In this document: positions 59,500 to 64,000 of the stretch, one piece after another
Numbering within the stretch: the stretch's first letter is position 1
How the letters are laid out: every line of letters starts with the position of its first letter
Source: Voacanga thouarsii
Lineage: Eukaryota > Streptophyta > Magnoliopsida > Gentianales > Apocynaceae
Direction: 5' to 3'
Assembly (NCBI GenBank): GCA_026120185.1
Contig: JANUWF010003376.1
Location: 1,116,001-1,180,000, forward strand
Length of the DNA stretch: 64,000 nt
Translations under genes and position numbers: made by a program
The notes under the pieces: generated by a model
Database searches by the model: none
What the model saw: only the letters and a program-made list of their open reading frames with translations
What the model was told of the DNA's origin: nothing

Positions 59500-59854
59500 T
59501 TCCAAACTATAAATCTGATGTAAATTTTATAAAATAAATAAAAGTATTATTCTCAATAATGTTTGTATTCATTTACTTTAATTTATAATGCACTATTTAA
59601 GTTGGAAATGACCCATTATATTTAAATAAGTGGTCCATGTAAATGAAGGTTATTCACAGTAAAGCATGGATCATGAGTTACTTAACACATAAATGAAAGT
59701 TCTTAGCCGACTAATGAGAATAGGAATCTCACCCGGATAAGGTTATTATATTATGAATTTTAAAAGAGGAATAGCTTAGTTTAGACAATGAGTGGTCCTT
59801 TTACTTCACGGTCTAACCTATTTAGAATATGCAGAAATAAATCCGTAGTAGTTG
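59500..59854 (+). repeat. Worn copia-like LTR fragment
   Basis: Layout resembles the first third of the copia-1 LTR: AATAAAAGTATTATTC then TTCACAGTAAAGCATGG, ACTTAACACATAA, a GAGTGGTC box and a TTAGAATATGCAG word, in the order seen at 8440-8740. Identity is low. It would be the sequence into which the neighbours inserted. Confidence 0.4.
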
Positions 59855-61770
59855 ATAGGGCTTAAATTAGTCATATTTTTCCTAATTATTTGAGGCCATT
59901 TTGTGACACATTTTGTGAAATAACTAGTCATATTCCTTCATATTTGATATTTCCCTTATAAAAATACTTTTCTGTAATTTTATGCAAAAATAAAAAAAAT
60001 TAGAGCTAATTGTGTGATTTTCCAGAATAGAGGTGGCGCCAGCTCAGGAAGGAAGAACCGGCGCCGGTCTTCCACTGGAGAAGCATGGAGAAATTGAGAA
60101 GAAATAGAGGAACAATTGCAATTGATGTTGGAAAGGAAAAGGGAGCAATTGGCTTGGTTCATAGCTAAGTCACGACTCACCAAAGAAAAATGAAAAGCAA
60201 CAACAACATAGGAGAAGAAACAATTTGGTGGAAAACAAAGTCAACAAAAGTAGGCACTGGCTCAATTGAGATGGTGCAATGACAGGAAAAAGAACACAAT
60301 TTCGGCAACTGTGTGGCTTAGATGGCTAGCTAATTGCAATAGAAAGATAAAAGAAAACAGCTTCGGTGGGATTGTCTAGGCGAGCTATTTGCAACAAAAG
60401 GAAAACAAGGATTCTCGGTGGCTTAGAGGTAAGGAGAGTGCGGCTCAATTTGAGCCAACACTGCAAAGAGAGAGATTTTCGGTGGCTTCAGCAAATTTCG
60501 CACTGCTCAAATTGAAGCCAATCTCAGGCAATTTCAATTCAACATCAGACTTCAGCACAACATGACAAAAGCATAGTCCAATTCAGATTTCCAATTCTCA
60601 ATTGATCATATTAAGGCGGTGGACGGTGGACTCTCAATGTTTACTTAGATTGTTTTATTTAGAATTTTATTAGGACAATTTCTAATCCTTTTTTGTTTTA
60701 GATTATTTAGGTAATTTCTTCTTCTTTATTTAGGACTCTTTTAGGAACTTTGTAAGCCTATAAATAAAGGCTAATTTACCTTAGAGAATGGAGGTGCACA
60801 ATGTAGAGACTTAGGTATATTTTAGAGTGCATCACCAATATCTTCTCGAGAGGAATTCATTCAAATCAAGGAGAATTGTGCAAGAAGGTATTCAAAGGAA
60901 GAAGAAGGAAGCTTGTCTATGAATTCTTTCTTTTACTTTGTTTTCTTTTTCTTAAACAATGATATGTTAATTGTTTTATTGTAATCTGACATTGTTTTAG
61001 ATATTCATGATTTTTAGAGTTATTTAATCTTTTGATTAATTGATCGTTATTCTTGGTATTTAATTACTTGACCTTATTACGAGATTAGTTGGTTGGTTCT
61101 TTCCATTAACTCGCTGAGACCAAAGGGGTTGATGGTGGTTTCAATTTATTAATTTCATATTTGTTGTCTATTAACTCGCCGAGACCAAGGGGGTTAATTG
61201 ATAAGGACTAGGTAATTAAAGGTTAATTAATGTTTGCCAAGACTAAAGATTCATTGGTTAATTTTATGTTTTAAATTCTTCGAAACCGAGGAAATTTAAT
61301 CAAGGATTGTGTTTAATACATCTTTTGGATGAGTTAGTTGAGACGAAACCAAGTGATTCTATTTTATCTAGAAGGTAGTGATTTCATGGATTGAAAAAAA
61401 AAGTGAATCTATCTTAATCCTTCATAATGCCAAGAGAATAATTAATTATGATAAATATTGAGTACTTTAAGATTATATTTGTCTAAACAATGACTTGAAT
61501 TACATACTTCTCCATCCTTGACATGTATATATTTTTATTGTCTTTTGTTTTATTTTATTTCTTTTTCACTTTATTGAATCGATTAAACAATAAAAGAAAA
61601 TTGATTAATGTATACTTGTTCCTTGAGGATCGACACTCGTTTGAACCCTATGTTATGTTAATGATGAGTACGCTTGCTCATATGTGTAATTTGGGGTTAA
61701 CGTTTTAATATAAACTTGATTGGGAATGTACTTAGTTTTTATATGATTTTTATACCCAAATCCATACGCA
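59855..61770 (+). repeat. 5' LTR of the forward Asp-primer element
   Basis: Starts TGATAGGGCTTAAATTAG and ends TCCATACGCA. Perfect palindrome ACCGGCGCCGGT at 60057-60068 and TGGCGCCA at 60034-60041, about 180-215 bp from the start. TATA box TATAAATA at 60759-60766. Single LTR in the window, so the start rests on similarity to the LTR end at 8109. Confidence 0.75.
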
Positions 61771-61779
61771 TCAAGTTTT

Positions 61780-61867
61780 TGGCGCCATTGCTGAGGATTA
61801 GGATATTTTAGACGTGTTTTTGAAAAACTTGATTTGACATCAAGTTTTTGGCGCCGTTGCTGGGGAG
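61780..61867 (+). promoter_or_regulatory. Duplicated tRNA-Asp-type primer site with hairpin
   Basis: TGGCGCCATTGCTGAGG at 61780-61796 abuts the LTR as expected; a second, better match GGCGCCGTTGCTGGGGA sits at 61850-61866. Just before the second, an 11-bp inverted repeat (61823-61833 and 61839-61849, 5-base loop) is made by an inverted copy of the ATCAAGTTTTT word. Confidence 0.85.
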
Positions 61868-62671
61868 CAAATCATGAAAGCTTGGATTTTATTGATTTAA
61901 CCATGTGAACATGTAAATATGTAAATTTGTACAATTATTCTTTTTACAAAAAGGTACCATATTTTGTTGTTTATATAATTGTCTTTTAATTTCACTATAT
62001 ATTGTAAATATGTAAATAGGTAGATATATGTTCATAATAATTAACTTGTCTTTGTATGTTTGTATTTATTGTATATTTAGTATTTAATTTTACTAACCTA
62101 ACGATAATGTGGAATATGTGTAATAGTGGTATTTTTAATTTGTTGATTTTTACGCCTATAATTTTGAGTTAAAACTAACTCTTCCTATTTTCAGGTTTGG
62201 ACTTTTGCTAACACGATATTGGAGACAAACTATTTATTTTCTTATTTGTTTCTTTATTTACAATTTTTAATTTTAGTTTAATGTTTAGTTTATGAATTCG
62301 TGGTCATGCATTTAGGATAGTTTTTAGTTTTCAAAAAAAAAAAAAAAGCTGGAACCGACGCCAGCCAGATTTTGTCTGGGAGAGTAAAAAAAAAAAATCT
62401 TTTTGTCTTTTTCTTTTGTCCCCTTACCCTTTTTTTTTTTTCTTTTCTTCCCAAATTTTTCTTAGTTTGTCTTATCTTCTTGTTTTCTTTTTCTTTGATT
62501 TTCTTATTTGTTTCTTATTTGTCTTGTTTTTCTTTCTTATTTTATTTTATTTTTTCCTATTTCCCTAGAATGATCCTTTTATTCCTTCCCTTCATCTTTA
62601 TTTTCCCCTTCTTCTTCTTCTTCACATTATTTATCTTCTTTTTCTAATTATCCCCCATGGATTAAAATTTT
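61868..62671 (+). other. Leader of the forward Asp-primer element
   Basis: AT-rich, no supported ORF. A pyrimidine tract of about 250 bp (62395-62645) gives a Phe/Leu/Ser frame (62372-62647) that I do not accept as a gene. The GACGCCAGCC string at 62358 resembles the LTR palindromes. Confidence 0.5.
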
Positions 62672-64000
62672 TTAAAACTTATATGTGGGGGCACATAGTA
62701 AAACTTTCTCAATTTTATCCTCTTGAAATTCTTGGCATTGTGTATATGTGTTTTTGAGGAAAAATTTATACAACATGGACAAATCTTTGTTGAGTTTATT
62801 TGGTGGGACAACAATGCATAGAATGGATTTTAAGTCTTGGATAGCTTCTAAACATTCGCTATGTATTTTTCTAGAATTTTTGCATATATGGAGAACTTGG
62901 ACCATTGAGCATCCTTGTGCTATTTTGTTTAGTGATTGAAGATTGGTTGACATTATACGTGTGCTATCTATGTTGGATCTAATTCTCATTTTTCTTGAGT
63001 ATCAAAAATCTGGAAGAAGTTCTTCATTAAAAGGAGACCCAATTGCAAAGTGGCTTTGGATGCGACAAAGTAGATCTTGTGAGCTCTTTGGAGGTTGTGA
63101 TGATCTATTTGGTATTTTTTGGACAATCTGGAGGACCGGTTGGAGGCTCTACTTCGAGAAGGACCTAAAGGCTTTGACTTTCCATTTTTCTTCTCCCTTG
63201 ATTTTTATTTTTTTGTTTCAATTACTCTTTATGCTTTTACTTGTGTATTCATCTATCTATTGTAGGTTGATTTCGCTGGCCATAATTCTTCCAACTTCTT
63301 GAAGAATGAATTTCTCATATCGTGGAGCTCATCTACACTTGGGGAGTGTTGCTTAAACTTTCTACCCCTTTTTAATTCTGGTCCCATCGGAGATGCTTTG
63401 TTGTGTTTATTTTTTGCCATTGAGAACAATGTCCAGTGTGGGGGGGAGTGGTTTGGTGATATTCTTAGTTCAAGTTTTTTTATCAATCTTGATGTTTTCT
63501 TGTTGTTGAGTTACTTTGGAATTTGAAATTTGGACTTTTCGTAGAGCTAATCTACCTTGGGGAGTATTATTTTCTTTTCCCTCTTTACATTATTGGTCCC
63601 TTGGTTATGCTTTAATATGCTATTTTAGGCCATTGAGGACAATGTCTAATTTAAGTATAGGGGAGAGATTTAACATTTTCTCAAGTGCATCTTTGTGATT
63701 TTCAATAGATTTCCAATTATATATGTTTGAGGGATTTTCAATGATATATGTTTGAATTGTTGAAAAAACAAAAAAGATTGGAAGCTAAATTGATTTTATT
63801 TGTTTATAATGAAGATATAATTTTCTTTTTAACTTTGGATATGAATTTTTCATTTAGTATGGTAGGATTTTATTAAAAAGGTAAACTTGTGTATTAAGTT
63901 GAATTTTGCTAAGTCTTGAGAATTTAAGTTAACCTTGGTTATATTTGGTATTTGAGTTTTATTTTATTCTTTGAGTTTGAATATGGATGATATGATGAAA
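62672..64000 (+). other. 3' internal region of the forward Asp-primer element
   Basis: Frames at 62748-62939 and 62943-63302 are open but match nothing I know. Two boxes, near 63340-63455 and 63550-63670, each run from TTGGGGAGT through GGTCCC to a CATTGAGRACAATGTC word and a G-rich run. The region after 63780 matches 4740-4540 in reverse complement. Confidence 0.5.

Larger units (their letters stand above)
59855..64000 (+). mobile_element. Asp-primer LTR element, forward strand, cut by window edge
   Basis: LTR 59855-61770, primer site at 61780, then an internal region with no pol before the window ends. Its 62900-64000 part matches 5200-4540 of the element at 2162-8109 in reverse complement, so the two are relatives, although LTR sequence and length differ. 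The other LTR lies beyond the window. Confidence 0.75.

Noticed and set aside
62372..62647. 91-codon ORF with Phe/Leu-rich, membrane-like sequence
   Set aside because: Arises from a long pyrimidine tract; composition alone explains the hydrophobicity.

Overview
This window is AT-rich plant nuclear DNA, probably heterochromatic and most likely from a eudicot. It is almost wholly a stack of LTR retrotransposons inserted into one another. I found no host gene I would defend, no rRNA, no functional tRNA gene, no CRISPR array and no bacterial-type operon. The plant assignment rests on Ty1/copia and Ty3/gypsy lineages with iMet- and Asp-type primer sites, a Tat-type element with two RNase H domains and an antisense ORF, a SIRE-type copia with an extra 3' ORF, and many long simple repeats.

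The backbone is an old Ty3/gypsy element resembling the Tekay/Del chromovirus group, on the + strand. Its decayed RT/RNase H lies at about 1440-1790, and its integrase C-terminus and polypurine tract at 8110-8330. Its 3' LTR starts at 8331 and ends at 59499, split into five pieces (8331-8392, 23096-23156, 34101-36568, 47503-49896, 59174-59499) by four later insertions. These are copia-1 (8393-23095, +), a SIRE-like copia (23157-34100, +, perfect 5-bp target duplication), a Tat-like gypsy (36569-47502, +) and copia-2 (49897-59173, -, same family as copia-1).

There is a second level of nesting. The 3' LTR of copia-1 holds a 4.3-kb solo LTR of the same Tekay-like family (16362-20661, perfect duplication) and a 1.0-kb solo LTR of a TGATA-type family (21251-22269). 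The internal region of the backbone element is interrupted by a non-autonomous element on the - strand with an Asp-type primer site (2162-8109). To the right of the backbone lie a worn copia-like LTR (59500-59854) and another Asp-primer element on the + strand (LTR 59855-61770, internal region to the window edge). That element shares 3' internal sequence with the one at 2162-8109.

All gag-pol regions carry stops and frameshifts, so none encodes an intact polyprotein. The most informative points are the antisense mobile-domain-like ORF of the Tat element, the extra 3' ORF of the SIRE element with a 26-bp inverted duplication, a 4 x 24-residue repeat in the SIRE Gag, a duplicated primer site forming a hairpin, GGCGCC palindromes at the same relative position in three LTR families, a primary-sequence hairpin shared by the copia LTRs, and an about 100-bp diverged duplication around copia-2. 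I see no convincing new cellular system; the novelty is in retroelement structure and decay.
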